A program made the position numbers and the translations under genes. This document shows, one piece after another, positions 1-7,240 of a stretch of 55,285 nt of DNA (position 1 is the first letter of the stretch; every line of letters starts with the position of its first letter). The notes beneath the pieces are model-generated. The model ran no database searches, was not told the DNA's origin, and saw nothing but the letters and a program-made list of their open reading frames with translations. The stretch comes from Xanthobacteraceae bacterium (GTDB taxonomy: Bacteria; Pseudomonadota; Alphaproteobacteria; Rhizobiales; Xanthobacteraceae): NCBI GenBank assembly GCA_022844485.1, contig JALHLQ010000025.1, positions 1-55,285 on the forward strand, in the 5' to 3' direction.

Positions 1-117
1 CGCATCAAGCAGTTCCGTCGCATTGCTACACGTTACGAGAAAACGGCCAGAGCTTACCTGTCGATGCTAAGCATCGCCGCAGCAATGCTCTGGATTAAAA
101 CTGTCAACACGGCCTAG
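1..117 (+). CDS. IS5-like transposase, C-terminal 38 residues (cut by window edge)
   Basis: The reading frame is open from the first base and ends in TAG. The tail contains KQFRRIATRYEKTAR followed by a hydrophobic stretch ending LWIKTVNTA, the usual C-terminus of IS5-family (DDE) transposases, where a positively charged RxxRIATRYEK segment follows the last catalytic residue. The catalytic residues themselves lie outside the window, so activity cannot be judged. The stop codon lies inside the first arm of a long inverted repeat, which suggests that the gene ends at the terminus of the element. Family assignment is by motif memory only. Confidence 0.75.
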   Translation, partial: RIKQFRRIATRYEKTARAYLSMLSIAAAMLWIKTVNTA

Positions 118-188
118 TGGTCTTTCGATTCTAACATTCGCAAAATGGCCTGCCGCAACGGGATGCGAATGTTAGAATCGGACCACTA
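115..188. repeat. Long inverted repeat at the right end of the IS element
   Basis: The arm at 115-142 (starting tagtggtc) is matched by its reverse complement at 164-188 (ending gaccacta), differing only by three extra T residues in the first arm. The 21-nt loop separates two stems of about 25 bp. The first arm overlaps the transposase stop codon. It is either the right terminal inverted repeat of the insertion sequence in a subterminal hairpin form, or a palindromic target or terminator. The left end is outside the window, so the outer boundary and target duplication cannot be confirmed. Confidence 0.7.
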
Positions 189-662
189 GAAGCGACGCTG
201 AGTCGTGTGTTGTTGCGGGTGTGATTCGTGTCGTCTCCGTGCTCCATGTCGTCGTTGTGCGGTCTTGCCCTGCTCAACGCGGAGAGGCGCAATCCGCCCC
301 GGGGTGCCGCTGTTCTTGCCGTCGGGGCGGCGACCTTAAGTCATTCATAGAATAGCGAAATCGGCTTCTTCCGAACGGTCTTGGGGCGAGAATTTCTGCG
401 TCCGTTTTACCGCTCCATTCCAGTGCTTTTTTTGCAACACAGCCTGAAAAAGCGTCACTAGAGCTTGTGATTAGGCGCTTTGTTCGTTGCTTGAGAAGAG
501 CCCTCGGCTATGGTTGTCCTGCGACGGAGGGGGGCTTCCCCGGGTCGCGCCGTCCGATGACCAAGCCGATAAGTAGCGTGATGAAGGGCAAGGCAACGGT
601 AGGGGATCGCGGGGATCAGGGGACCGGTTCGGAACCCTCCCATTAACAACTTGGAGGTCACT
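189..662 (+). other. Gene-free stretch upstream of the porin (leader/promoter region)
   Basis: No convincing gene is present. Open frames on the minus strand overlap the porin and show no recognisable protein. The segment ends in a clear Shine-Dalgarno GGAGG (653-657) five bases before the porin ATG. A strongly expressed porin should have its promoter and a long untranslated leader here, but I could not pick a promoter with good spacing. TTGCAA near 431 followed by a weak -10 is only a guess. Confidence 0.5.
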
Positions 663-2270
663 ATGAAGATGGTGAAAAGCCTTCTCCTCGGTAGCGCGGC
701 GGGACTTGTCGCCGTTGCCGGGGCGCAGGCCGCCGATCTTCCCGTCAAGGCCAAGCCGGTCGAGTACGTGAGGATTTGCAGCCTGTATGGCGAAGGGTTC
801 TTCTACATTCCGGGCACCGACACTTGCATCAAGATCGGTGGCTGGGTTCGCGCTGAATATATCTTCGGCGGCGGCGGCAGCCACTCGCCGTTCGTTTCCG
901 GTCCTGCCGGCTTCGACACCGAAGGCGGGTCGGCCGATTCAGTCTTCCGCGCCCGCACGGTCCTCTCGGCCGACGTTCGCACGCAGACCGAATACGGCAC
1001 GCTGCGGTCGTATGCCCGCTTCGGCTTCGACCACACCACCAACCAGCTGATCGGCACGGTCTATGCCGAACGCGCCTTCATCCAGCTCGCCGGGTTCACG
1101 TTCGGCAAGACGCAGTCGTACTTCGACTTCTTCGCCGGCGTGTTCAGCTATGGCGGCTCCTATGCCGGCGGCGGCTCGGCCACGGGCGCGGCCGGGACCC
1201 TGCTCGCGGCCTACACCGCGCAGCTCGGCAACGGCATCTCGGCGACGATCTCGCTCGAAGACGCCACGCAGCGCCGCAACGCGCTGTGGGATCAGACGGA
1301 CGCCGCCAGTAGCGCCGTCCTTCGCGCCGGCGCTTTGCCCGGTCCGCTCGGCATGAGCGTATCGGCAGCCACGGCGTGTAACGCGACGTTGATCACCAAC
1401 GAAGCGGGGGTAACGGCTGTTGGCGGTTGCGCTACCGGCGACTATGCCGCGCACTCCGTGCCTGACATCGTTGCCGCGCTCCGTGTTGACCAAGCCTGGG
1501 GTTCGGCGCAGATCGCCGGCGCCATCCATCAGGTCAACGGCAACTTCTACGGCAGCAACGTCACCAATGGTGCGTTGAGCGCCACAGCCGCGCCGGTTGG
1601 TGACGAGTGGGGCTTCGCCATCATGGGCGGCTTGGTGTTCAACCTGCCGTTCGCGAAGGGCGACAGGCTGTGGCTCGAAGCGACCTATTCGGAAGGTGCG
1701 CCGTCTTACAACGGTCTCGCCCTGAACGGGTTGTATTCCTTCCACAACCGGCGTGATGGCGGCTTCATGGCCGCGGGCCATGCGCTGGACGGCATCTTCG
1801 GCACCGATCCGCGCACTGGCATCCGGACGGGGATCCAGCTCACGGAAGTGTTCTCGATCGGCGCCGCCATCGAGCACTACTGGACTCCGGCATTGCGCAC
1901 GTCGCTGTTCGGTTCATGGAACAGTATCGAGTACAATGATACGGCTTCCGCGATGTACTGCACCGCCGGCGCAAATGGACCTGTCACGGGGACCCTCGTC
2001 GCTGGTGCGGGCGGCGGAGCAGGGACCATCGCGAACTGCAACCCGGACTACAAGGTGTGGGCGATCGGCACTCGCACCATCTGGAACCCGGTGCGCAACC
2101 TCGATGTCGGCCTCGAGCTGATGTACACCAAGATCGACTCCGACATGGGCGCAGGCGTGTTCTGGAAGAACGCCGGCAGCGCGCAAGGCTTGGCTGCCGT
2201 TCCCCTGGCCGCCTCCGACGAAGGCCACTTCTCGGGCGTCATCCGTCTGCAGCGCAACTTCTGGCCATGA
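663..2270 (+). CDS. Outer-membrane porin, Porin_2 family (rhizobial type)
   Basis: A 535-residue trimeric beta-barrel porin giving passive diffusion of small solutes across the outer membrane. The N-terminus MKMVKSLLLGSAAGLVAVAG and the AQA/ADLP cleavage region form a typical signal peptide. The mature start (ADLPVKAKPVEYVRIC) with the paired cysteines of the YVRICSLYG and TDTCIKIGG segments and GWVRAEY is the hallmark of Rhizobiales porins. Gly/aromatic-rich beta-strand repeats fill the body and the protein ends in an aromatic RNFWP. ATG 663 was chosen over TTG 651 because GGAGG lies five bases upstream and the signal peptide starts there. A strong terminator follows, so it is monocistronic. 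Confidence 0.93.
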   Translation: MKMVKSLLLGSAAGLVAVAGAQAADLPVKAKPVEYVRICSLYGEGFFYIPGTDTCIKIGGWVRAEYIFGGGGSHSPFVSGPAGFDTEGGSADSVFRARTVLSADVRTQTEYGTLRSYARFGFDHTTNQLIGTVYAERAFIQLAGFTFGKTQSYFDFFAGVFSYGGSYAGGGSATGAAGTLLAAYTAQLGNGISATISLEDATQRRNALWDQTDAASSAVLRAGALPGPLGMSVSAATACNATLITNEAGVTAVGGCATGDYAAHSVPDIVAALRVDQAWGSAQIAGAIHQVNGNFYGSNVTNGALSATAAPVGDEWGFAIMGGLVFNLPFAKGDRLWLEATYSEGAPSYNGLALNGLYSFHNRRDGGFMAAGHALDGIFGTDPRTGIRTGIQLTEVFSIGAAIEHYWTPALRTSLFGSWNSIEYNDTASAMYCTAGANGPVTGTLVAGAGGGAGTIANCNPDYKVWAIGTRTIWNPVRNLDVGLELMYTKIDSDMGAGVFWKNAGSAQGLAAVPLAASDEGHFSGVIRLQRNFWP

Positions 2271-2294
2271 TCGCCTGATCAGGGCTTGAGAATG

Positions 2295-2325
2295 AAAACC
2301 CCCGGGGCAACCCGGGGGTTTTTTT
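2295..2325 (+). terminator. Rho-independent terminator of the porin gene
   Basis: A GC-rich hairpin with arms around 2299-2306 and 2311-2318 (CCCCCGGG/CCCGGGGG) is flanked by A residues upstream and seven T residues downstream. It lies 25 bases after the porin stop codon. The A-rich flank could make it work on both strands, but the minus-strand gene higA lies on the other side and ends beyond it. Confidence 0.9.
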
Positions 2326-2340
2326 ATGTCGGCAGGACTC

Positions 2341-2370
2341 GTAGGGTGGGCTTCGCTTGCGAAGCCCACG
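2341..2370 (+). repeat. REP-like palindrome, family A, single copy
   Basis: GTAG followed by a near-perfect hairpin (GTGGGCTTCGC, TT, GCGAAGCCCAC). It is the half-unit of the larger family A elements seen at 2774, 3024, 4104, 4978 and 5045. The 5' GTAG tetranucleotide at the foot of the stem is the feature known to be recognised by REP-associated tyrosine transposases. It sits between the convergent porin and higA genes. Confidence 0.85.
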
Positions 2371-2427
2371 TTGACGCGGCACGGCGCTTGCCTTCGGTCG
2401 ATAGGGGGCGCGCCGAGCACCGGCCTT

Positions 2428-2733
2428 TCACGCGGCGCGAAGGGCCTTCTTGATGCGCTTGGCGGCTTCGGGGGTGAGTTTCCGCCTCGCAATTTTCAGG
2501 TCGTAGCGGCTCTGCAGATTCATCCAGAACTCCGGGCTGTTGCCGAAGTACAAGCTCAGTCGGAGCGCCGTGTCCGCGGTAATGCGCCGCCGGTTGTTCA
2601 CGATCTCTGCGATCCGGTTCGGCGAAATCCCGATCGCCTTCGCCAATTGGCTCTGGGACAGATCATACTCCTTCAGGAACTCTTCTTTCAGCATTTCGCC
2701 GGGCGTCACCGGCGAAAATTCATCCTCTGCCAT
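2428..2733 (-). CDS. higA: HigA-family antitoxin / XRE-type HTH regulator, without a HigB partner
   Basis: A 101-residue protein with the VapI/HigA layout. The N-terminal SPVTPGEMLKEEFL is followed by an HTH (LSQSQLAKAIGISPNRIAEI, then RRITADTALRLS) and the family tail FGNSPEFWMNLQ. Such proteins bind an operator through the HTH and neutralise a HigB mRNase normally encoded immediately upstream. AAGGAGA precedes the ATG. Upstream on the same strand there is only a repeat and a duplicated fragment of a hydrolase gene, with no toxin frame. It may therefore act only as a DNA-binding regulator, or as an antitoxin in trans. The family is clear; the orphan status is from this window alone. Confidence 0.88.
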   Translation of the reverse strand: MAEDEFSPVTPGEMLKEEFLKEYDLSQSQLAKAIGISPNRIAEIVNNRRRITADTALRLSLYFGNSPEFWMNLQSRYDLKIARRKLTPEAAKRIKKALRAA

Positions 2734-2773
2734 GATCGTCTCCTTTCAATGATCGTTCGTACCGTTTGTCTTT

Positions 2774-2848
2774 GTAGGGTGGGCTTCGCTTGCGAAGCCC
2801 ACCGTCTGCTTGCGTGGGCGCGCGCCTTCGGCGCTTCGCCCACCCTAC
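2774..2848. repeat. REP pair (REP plus inverted REP), family A
   Basis: Begins GTAGGGTGGGC and ends GCCCACCCTAC. A left hairpin (GGGCTTCGC/GCGAAGCCC) is joined by a short linker to a right hairpin (GGGCGCGCGCC/GGCGCTTCGCCC). GTAG at one end and CTAC at the other put the tetranucleotide at the foot of both hairpins in opposite orientation, the BIME arrangement. It lies directly upstream of higA. Confidence 0.88.
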
Positions 2849-2865
2849 GGCGCCCTTAGGCGTGG

Positions 2866-3018
2866 CTACCGCTCCCGCTCGCACGTCGTGACAAACCTCG
2901 CGATGCGCCGGATGATCTCTGGCTCGACGAGCAGCGGCGCGTGGCCCTGATCGGGAACGTCCAGCACGTCGAGATCGGGCCGCCGCGCGCGCATGCCGTC
3001 GACCGTCTCGCGCGACAG
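2866..3018 (-). pseudogene. Duplicated 3' fragment of the alpha/beta hydrolase gene
   Basis: On the minus strand this encodes the same final ~50 residues as the intact hydrolase ([20 protein letters not shown], then [10 protein letters not shown]), ending RFVTTCERERER-stop instead of [14 protein letters not shown]. The catalytic His region (DQGHAP) is included, but the nucleophile and oxyanion regions are absent. There is no own start or ribosome site, because the fragment begins inside the coding sequence right at a REP boundary. It is a non-functional by-product of the tandem duplication. Confidence 0.88.
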
Positions 3019-3023
3019 TCTTT

Positions 3024-3100
3024 GTAGGGTGGGCTTCGCGGCAGCGAAGCCCACCGTCTGCTTGCGTGGGCGCGCGCCTTCGGCGCTTCGCCCACCCTAC
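3024..3100. repeat. REP pair, family A (second duplicated copy)
   Basis: The same element as the copy at 2774, with a two-base longer first loop (TTCGCGGCAGCGAA). GTAG and CTAC form its termini. It separates the duplicated hydrolase fragment from the end of the intact hydrolase gene. Confidence 0.88.
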
Positions 3101-3117
3101 GGCGCCCTTAGGCGTGG

Positions 3118-4116
3118 CTACCGCGCCCGCTCGCACATCGTGACAAACCTCGCGATGCGCCGGATGATCTCGGGCTCGACGAGCAGCGGCGCGTGGCCCT
3201 GATCGGGAACGTCCAGCACGTCGAGATCGGGCCGCCGCGCGCGCATGCCGTCGACCGTCTCGCGCGACAGGATGTCCGAGTTCGCCCCGCGGATCACCAT
3301 CGCCGGCACATGCGCGAGGGCTTCGAATTGCGGCCACAAGGGCGCCATTGGCTGCTCGACGCCGACAGCCTCCAGCGTGCGCGAGAGGCGCGGATCATAG
3401 GCGAGGGCGAGCCTTCCGCTCTCTCCTTCCGTAGCCCGGATTGAGCGCAGCGAAATCCGGGACAGCATGCCCGGGTTTCGCTCCGGCTCAACCCGGGCTA
3501 CGGCAGTACGGGCCAAGACCCAGGTTCGCTTCGCCTGCCGCAGCCAGTCGGCGGCATCGAGTTTTGGAAACTGCGTCTCGCCCATGCGCCGCAGGATCTC
3601 CGCTCCTTCTTCGAAGCTCGCGGGCGCAGGGAGCTTGCCGACATAGCCCTTGATGCGCAGCAGCCCCTGCATCTCGATGACGGGGCCGATATCGTTGAGG
3701 ATGGCGCCGGCGATCGCGGTGGGGCGCGCGGCGGCGAGCAGCATGGTCAGGAGCCCGCCGCGCGACGTGCCGACAAAAACCGCGGGCGCAACGTCGAGCG
3801 CGGTCAGGACCGCCTGCACGTCCGCGAGTTCGACGGGCAGCGAATAGTTTTTCGGGTCGTCATGCTCGGAGCGGCCGCGCCCGCGATAGTCGAGCGCGAG
3901 CACACGCCGCCCGCCCTCGGCGAGCGCTATGGCAAGCTCGTCGAAATCGGCGCTGGTGCGGGCCAGTCCCGGCAGGCACACGACCGGCGGCTCTGCGGCG
4001 CCGCGGCGGCCATATTCGCGCACATGCAGCCGCAGACCGTCCTGAGCGGAGACGAAATGGCTCACGTAAGGTCCGGGGGCAAAGACGTGGTCGCTCACGT
4101 CGGGTAGGGTGGGCAT
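3118..4116 (-). CDS. Alpha/beta hydrolase with a REP-encoded insertion in the middle
   Basis: A 332-residue alpha/beta-hydrolase-fold enzyme, substrate unknown. Visible features are the oxyanion-region strand [14 protein letters not shown], the DYRGRGRS loop, the nucleophile elbow GTSRGG (Ser near residue 117), and the C-terminal acid/His region ending DQGHAPLL. Residues ~206-236 ([10 protein letters not shown] onward to RATEGES) do not belong to the family and are the translation of a 71-bp REP that is in frame. The chosen ATG lies inside another REP (ATGCCCACCCTAC), giving MPTLPD; the GTG six codons later (VSDHVFAPG) may be the ancestral start. No good ribosome site is visible for either. 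The insertion falls near a cap/surface segment; activity is unknown. Confidence 0.82.
   Translation of the reverse strand: MPTLPDVSDHVFAPGPYVSHFVSAQDGLRLHVREYGRRGAAEPPVVCLPGLARTSADFDELAIALAEGGRRVLALDYRGRGRSEHDDPKNYSLPVELADVQAVLTALDVAPAVFVGTSRGGLLTMLLAAARPTAIAGAILNDIGPVIEMQGLLRIKGYVGKLPAPASFEEGAEILRRMGETQFPKLDAADWLRQAKRTWVLARTAVARVEPERNPGMLSRISLRSIRATEGESGRLALAYDPRLSRTLEAVGVEQPMAPLWPQFEALAHVPAMVIRGANSDILSRETVDGMRARRPDLDVLDVPDQGHAPLLVEPEIIRRIARFVTMCERAR
3431..3501. repeat. REP pair, family B, inserted inside the hydrolase coding sequence
   Basis: 71 bp beginning GTAGCCCGGATTGAGCG and ending CAACCCGGGCTAC, with two hairpins (CCCGGATT/AATCCGGG and CCCGGGTT/AACCCGGG). Length and plan match the four copies behind dapA. 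Read on the hydrolase strand it contains no stop codon, because the TAG of the tetranucleotide is split as GTA-G, and the hydrolase frame resumes correctly on the other side. Confidence 0.88.
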
Positions 4117-4420
4117 CGCGCGATAAGCGCATGCCCACGCGGACTTGCGTGGGCTTCGCTGCGCTCAGCCCACCCTACAGAGTCGCGCTGTGAAGCGGTA
4201 GGGTGGGCATCGCGCGATAAGCGCATGCCCACGCGGACTTGCGTGGGCTTCGCTGCGCTCAGCCCACCCTACAGAGTCCCGCTGTGAAGCGGTAGGGTGG
4301 GCATCGCGCGATAAGCGCATGCCCACGCGGACTTGCGTGGGCTTCGCTGCGCTCAGCCCACCCTACAGAGTCGCGCTGTGGAGCGGTAGGACAGGCATCG
4401 CGCGATAAGCGCATGCCCAC
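4104..4420. repeat. Tandem array of family A REP pairs, period 94 bp
   Basis: Three full units start at 4104, 4198 and 4292, each exactly 94 bp apart, and a fourth partial, slightly diverged unit starts at 4386 (GTAGGACAGG). Each unit is a REP (GTAGGGTGGGCATCGCGCGA with TAAGCGCATGCCCACG), a short linker, and an inverted REP ending GCCCACCCTAC, plus a spacer ending TGTGAAGCG or TGTGGAGCG. The array fills the whole space between the hydrolase start and the RAYT stop codon. No gene is visible in it. The hydrolase ATG lies in the first unit. Confidence 0.92.
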
Positions 4421-4430
4421 CAGCGTAGGC

Positions 4431-4961
4431 CTATTCTCCGAAGCTCCCGTCGATGGTCCGGACGTCACCGCCCCAATCCATCGGCAACAACCCCTGTTCC
4501 ACATATCGCGAAAAGCTGCTGTGAGGCCAGTCAGCGACGCGAGAAACATGACCGTGCTTCACCGGGTTGAAATGGATGTAGTCGATATGGCGAGCAAGGT
4601 CCGCCTCGTTGCGAATAGCGTGCTCCCAATATCGACGCTGCCAAATTCCTTTCTCTCGTCTGGCAATTTTGCTTGATGAGCGCGAGGCGGACGGCTGCAT
4701 CCGGCGCGAAAAGCCGGACTTGATCAGATTCCATCGTAACGGGAAATCCGCGTCATTGTCTGGCAGCGACCATACGGCATGCAGGTGGTCGGGAAGAATG
4801 CAAATAGCAATCGTTTTGAAGGGATACCGCTGCGCCACCAGCCGGTAGGAGTTACGCAAGACGTCGACATGCCGGATCAGAAGATCAGACGAACGGTCGG
4901 CGAGATTCACGGTAAAGAAGAACGTCCCGCCTTCAATTTTGGCGCGGCGATAGTGGGGCAT
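4431..4961 (-). CDS. REP-associated tyrosine transposase (RAYT), Y1/HUH family
   Basis: A 176-residue single-domain protein of the Y1 transposase fold related to IS200/IS605 TnpA. The HUH motif is H59-L-H61 in ILPDHLHAVW, and the nucleophile is Tyr128 in DYIHFNPVKHG, preceded by the RAYT signature WQRRYWEHAIR (107-117) and followed by the usual WPHSSF. RAYTs nick single-stranded REP hairpins carrying a 5' GTAG and are thought to be domesticated, spreading REPs rather than themselves. It is flanked directly by family A REPs on both sides (array at 4104-4420, copies at 4978 and 5045). All catalytic residues are present, so it may be active. Confidence 0.93.
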   Translation of the reverse strand: MPHYRRAKIEGGTFFFTVNLADRSSDLLIRHVDVLRNSYRLVAQRYPFKTIAICILPDHLHAVWSLPDNDADFPLRWNLIKSGFSRRMQPSASRSSSKIARREKGIWQRRYWEHAIRNEADLARHIDYIHFNPVKHGHVSRVADWPHSSFSRYVEQGLLPMDWGGDVRTIDGSFGE

Positions 4962-4977
4962 CGCATCGTTGCTTTCA

Positions 4978-5013
4978 CGTGGGCACGCGCCTTCGGCGCT
5001 TTGCCCACCCTAC
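4978..5013. repeat. Inverted family A REP, single hairpin, upstream of the RAYT gene
   Basis: CGTGGGCACGCGCCTTCGGCGCTTTGCCCACCCTAC. On the minus strand this is GTAGGGTGGGC followed by the hairpin. It sits about 17 bases before the RAYT start codon, in the position of its promoter or leader, so it could couple RAYT expression to REP binding. Confidence 0.85.
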
Positions 5014-5044
5014 AGCCCCAATCGGCTTCGGCGGAATGCCCGTC

Positions 5045-5120
5045 TTGGGGGGGCTTCGCTTGCGAAGCCCACGTGTTTTCGTGCCGTGGGCACGCGCCTT
5101 CGGCGCTTTGCCCACCCTAC
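5045..5120. repeat. REP pair, family A, overlapping the end of slt
   Basis: The left half (GGGGGGGCTTCGCTTGCGAAGCCCACG) has lost its GTAG head. The right half ends GCCCACCCTAC and is intact. Read on the minus strand, the GTAG head forms the last bases of the lytic transglycosylase gene and supplies its TAG stop codon. Confidence 0.87.
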
Positions 5121-7240
5121 AGCCCCTTGGCCGCGGCCCCCCGCAGGTCGGCCTCGATGGTGAGCTGGGCCTCCGGTCCGCGGAAACGCGCGCGGTAGAC
5201 CTGCGCGTTTTCAATCACCCGCTGCACATAGTTGCGGGTCTCGGCGAAGGGAATCCGCTCCACCCAATCGACCGGATCGACCTTCGGATCGCGCGGGTCG
5301 CCGAAACGCTCGATCCAATCCTTCACGCGTCCCATGCCGGCATTGTATCCGGCGAAAGCGAGAATGTGCGAGCCGCGATAGACCTTCAAAAGATCGCCGA
5401 TTTCCGCCGCGCCCATCTGCGTGTTGTAGGCGGGGTCGGAGAGGAGCCGTTTGCGGTCGAAGGCGACGCCGAATTTCTTGGCGACATGCCGGCCGGCCGG
5501 CGGAGTCACCTGCATCAGGCCGAGCGCATTCGCGGTCGAGACCGTGCGCTGGTTGAACATGCTTTCCTGCCGCACGATGGCGTAGATGATGCTGCGCTCG
5601 ACCTCCGGCCCCACCTGGCTGACTTGGGGCACGCCGATGACCGGAAAGGCATAGTGGTCGAAGGCGAAGCCGCGGCCGAGCAGCGCCTTGCCGACGAGGA
5701 GCTTGGCGCGCGCATCGTTCTGCTTCTGGCAGATTTCCGCGATGACCACGAGCGCGCCGATGTCGACGGCACGATCCGCGAGATCGGCCACCATCGGGGC
5801 CACCATCTCGCGCTCGCCGACCGCATAGAGCAGCTCGACCGCGCGGACGATGTCGAGATTGCGGATGGCGGCAAGCTGCGCACCTTCGAAATGCGGCGGG
5901 TTGCGCAAGCCGACCTCGGTCACGCCGAGCTTGGCGCGCGCAAGCTGCCCGTAATAGGCGGTCGGATAACGCGAAGCGGCCTCGTAATGCGTGCGCGCCT
6001 CGTAGATGCGCCCGAGCGCCTCGTGGACGCGGCCCTGCCAGTAGGAGGCGCGCGCGAGCGAAATCGGATTGACCGCGCCGCGCCCCACGCGCGCGAAATG
6101 CGGCAGCGCAGTCAGCGGCTCGTTGAGGAAGCGGAAGGCGATCCAGCCGGCGGTGAATTCCTGCTCGGCGCGGTAGTTGTCTTTTTCCGGCGCGGTGGCG
6201 TCGCGCGCGACCTGATAGGCCGTGCGCGCATCGCCGATGTCGAGGAGCTTGCGGGCAAGCAATCGCCTTTCCACCCACCAATCGTCGGTATCGAGGATGA
6301 CCGCCGGATCGCGCGGCGCCGCGAGCATCAGCTTCGCCGCCTCCGCGATCTTGTCGCTGCGCCGCAGCCATTGGATTCGAGCGTGAAGATAGCCGGCATC
6401 GTTCCGTGCCTCCTCCGGCACGGCGTCGAGCAGCGCGCCGGCATTGCTCGCCTTTTCGCTGACGGCGATGCGCGCCTTCGCAATGGCCATCTCGGCCGGC
6501 CCGAGCCGACGCGCCATCCGTTGCGCGGCCTCGCCGTCCTCGTCGTAGAGGCGGCGGTCCATGCGCGCTTTGTGATCCGCTCGCGTCAGCATGTCACCGA
6601 ACGTATCGGTGACCTGCTGCTCGAGCTCGGCCGACATCTCCTCGTTGCGCCAGGCATCGCGCACGTATTGCGCGGCGCCATTGCGATCGCCTTGCGTCAT
6701 CAGCGCCCGCGCCAGCGCCAGCTTGCCGCGGCCCGAAGTAGGCTTCACCTGCGCGAAAAAGGCGCGCACCCGCACCGGGTCCGGCTTCTCGTGCCACAGC
6801 AGGTTTTCCGCGCGGCGGCGGAAGGTGCGGACCGTGGCCCAGTGGGAATTGTCGCGGACGAAATCCATGTAGCGCGTCGCCGACACGGTGTTGTCGTCCG
6901 AGCGCAGGATCGCCCATTCGATCAGCTTGCGGCCGACCGGGTCGCGAACCGATTTCTGCAGCGCCGTCGCCTCGCCTTGCTTGCCGCGGCGGACATGCTC
7001 GAGGGCCTGCTTGACAAGAGCCTGATCGGTATCCGGGATGCTCCCGGTCTCCGCGGGAAGCGAGGCGGTCAGGAACTTCGCGGGGACAAGGGAGGCCTGC
7101 ATCGGCACGGCCGCGGCCGTTGTAGCGACAGGGCGCGGGCGGGGGACCGGAACCTGGTCCGCCGTTGCAGGCAAAATGCCGATCGACCACGCCCCGAGCG
7201 CAGCCGCCGCAAATTCGAGGGAAGGTCTGATTCGGTTCAT
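5117..7240 (-). CDS. slt: Soluble lytic murein transglycosylase (Slt70-like)
   Basis: A 707-residue periplasmic enzyme that cleaves glycan strands of peptidoglycan to 1,6-anhydro products. A signal peptide (MNRIRPSLEF...LPATADQ) is followed by a proline-rich spacer, a long alpha-helical superhelical U/L region (~60-530) and a C-terminal GEWL/SLT domain. The catalytic Glu559 lies in IVRQESMFN, then ANALGLMQVTP and FAGYNAGMGRV. ATG 7240 was preferred to the upstream TTG at 7282 because the signal peptide begins there. The last codons are AAG GGG CTG TAG, the TAG being the foot of a REP, so the original C-terminus may have been altered. It is divergent from dapA. Confidence 0.92.
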   Translation of the reverse strand: MNRIRPSLEFAAAALGAWSIGILPATADQVPVPRPRPVATTAAAVPMQASLVPAKFLTASLPAETGSIPDTDQALVKQALEHVRRGKQGEATALQKSVRDPVGRKLIEWAILRSDDNTVSATRYMDFVRDNSHWATVRTFRRRAENLLWHEKPDPVRVRAFFAQVKPTSGRGKLALARALMTQGDRNGAAQYVRDAWRNEEMSAELEQQVTDTFGDMLTRADHKARMDRRLYDEDGEAAQRMARRLGPAEMAIAKARIAVSEKASNAGALLDAVPEEARNDAGYLHARIQWLRRSDKIAEAAKLMLAAPRDPAVILDTDDWWVERRLLARKLLDIGDARTAYQVARDATAPEKDNYRAEQEFTAGWIAFRFLNEPLTALPHFARVGRGAVNPISLARASYWQGRVHEALGRIYEARTHYEAASRYPTAYYGQLARAKLGVTEVGLRNPPHFEGAQLAAIRNLDIVRAVELLYAVGEREMVAPMVADLADRAVDIGALVVIAEICQKQNDARAKLLVGKALLGRGFAFDHYAFPVIGVPQVSQVGPEVERSIIYAIVRQESMFNQRTVSTANALGLMQVTPPAGRHVAKKFGVAFDRKRLLSDPAYNTQMGAAEIGDLLKVYRGSHILAFAGYNAGMGRVKDWIERFGDPRDPKVDPVDWVERIPFAETRNYVQRVIENAQVYRARFRGPEAQLTIEADLRGAAAKGL

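Larger units (their letters stand above)
2768..3270. repeat. Direct tandem duplication, two units of about 251 and 253 bp
   Basis: Unit 1 (2768-3018) and unit 2 (3018-3270) each contain one complete family A REP pair followed by the last ~50 codons of the alpha/beta hydrolase gene. By eye they differ by three substitutions and one 2-bp indel in the REP loop, so the duplication is recent. Unit 2 is joined to the intact hydrolase gene. Unit 1 is an orphan copy of its 3' end. Confidence 0.9.

Noticed and set aside
458..884. Minus-strand frames upstream of and across the porin start
   Set aside because: They overlap the porin signal peptide in antisense and show no plausible ribosome site or family.
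2734..2773. A remnant of a HigB toxin gene upstream of higA
   Set aside because: The few codons before the higA ribosome site do not resemble a HigB C-terminus; only repeat and hydrolase-derived DNA follows.
2720..3337. 205-codon minus-strand frame with an internal protein repeat
   Set aside because: The repeated protein is only the out-of-frame reading of the 250-bp tandem duplication; the REP and hydrolase frames explain it fully.
4104..4420. CRISPR-like regular 94-bp repetition
   Set aside because: Units are identical over their entire length with no variable spacers, they contain REP hairpins, and there are no cas genes.
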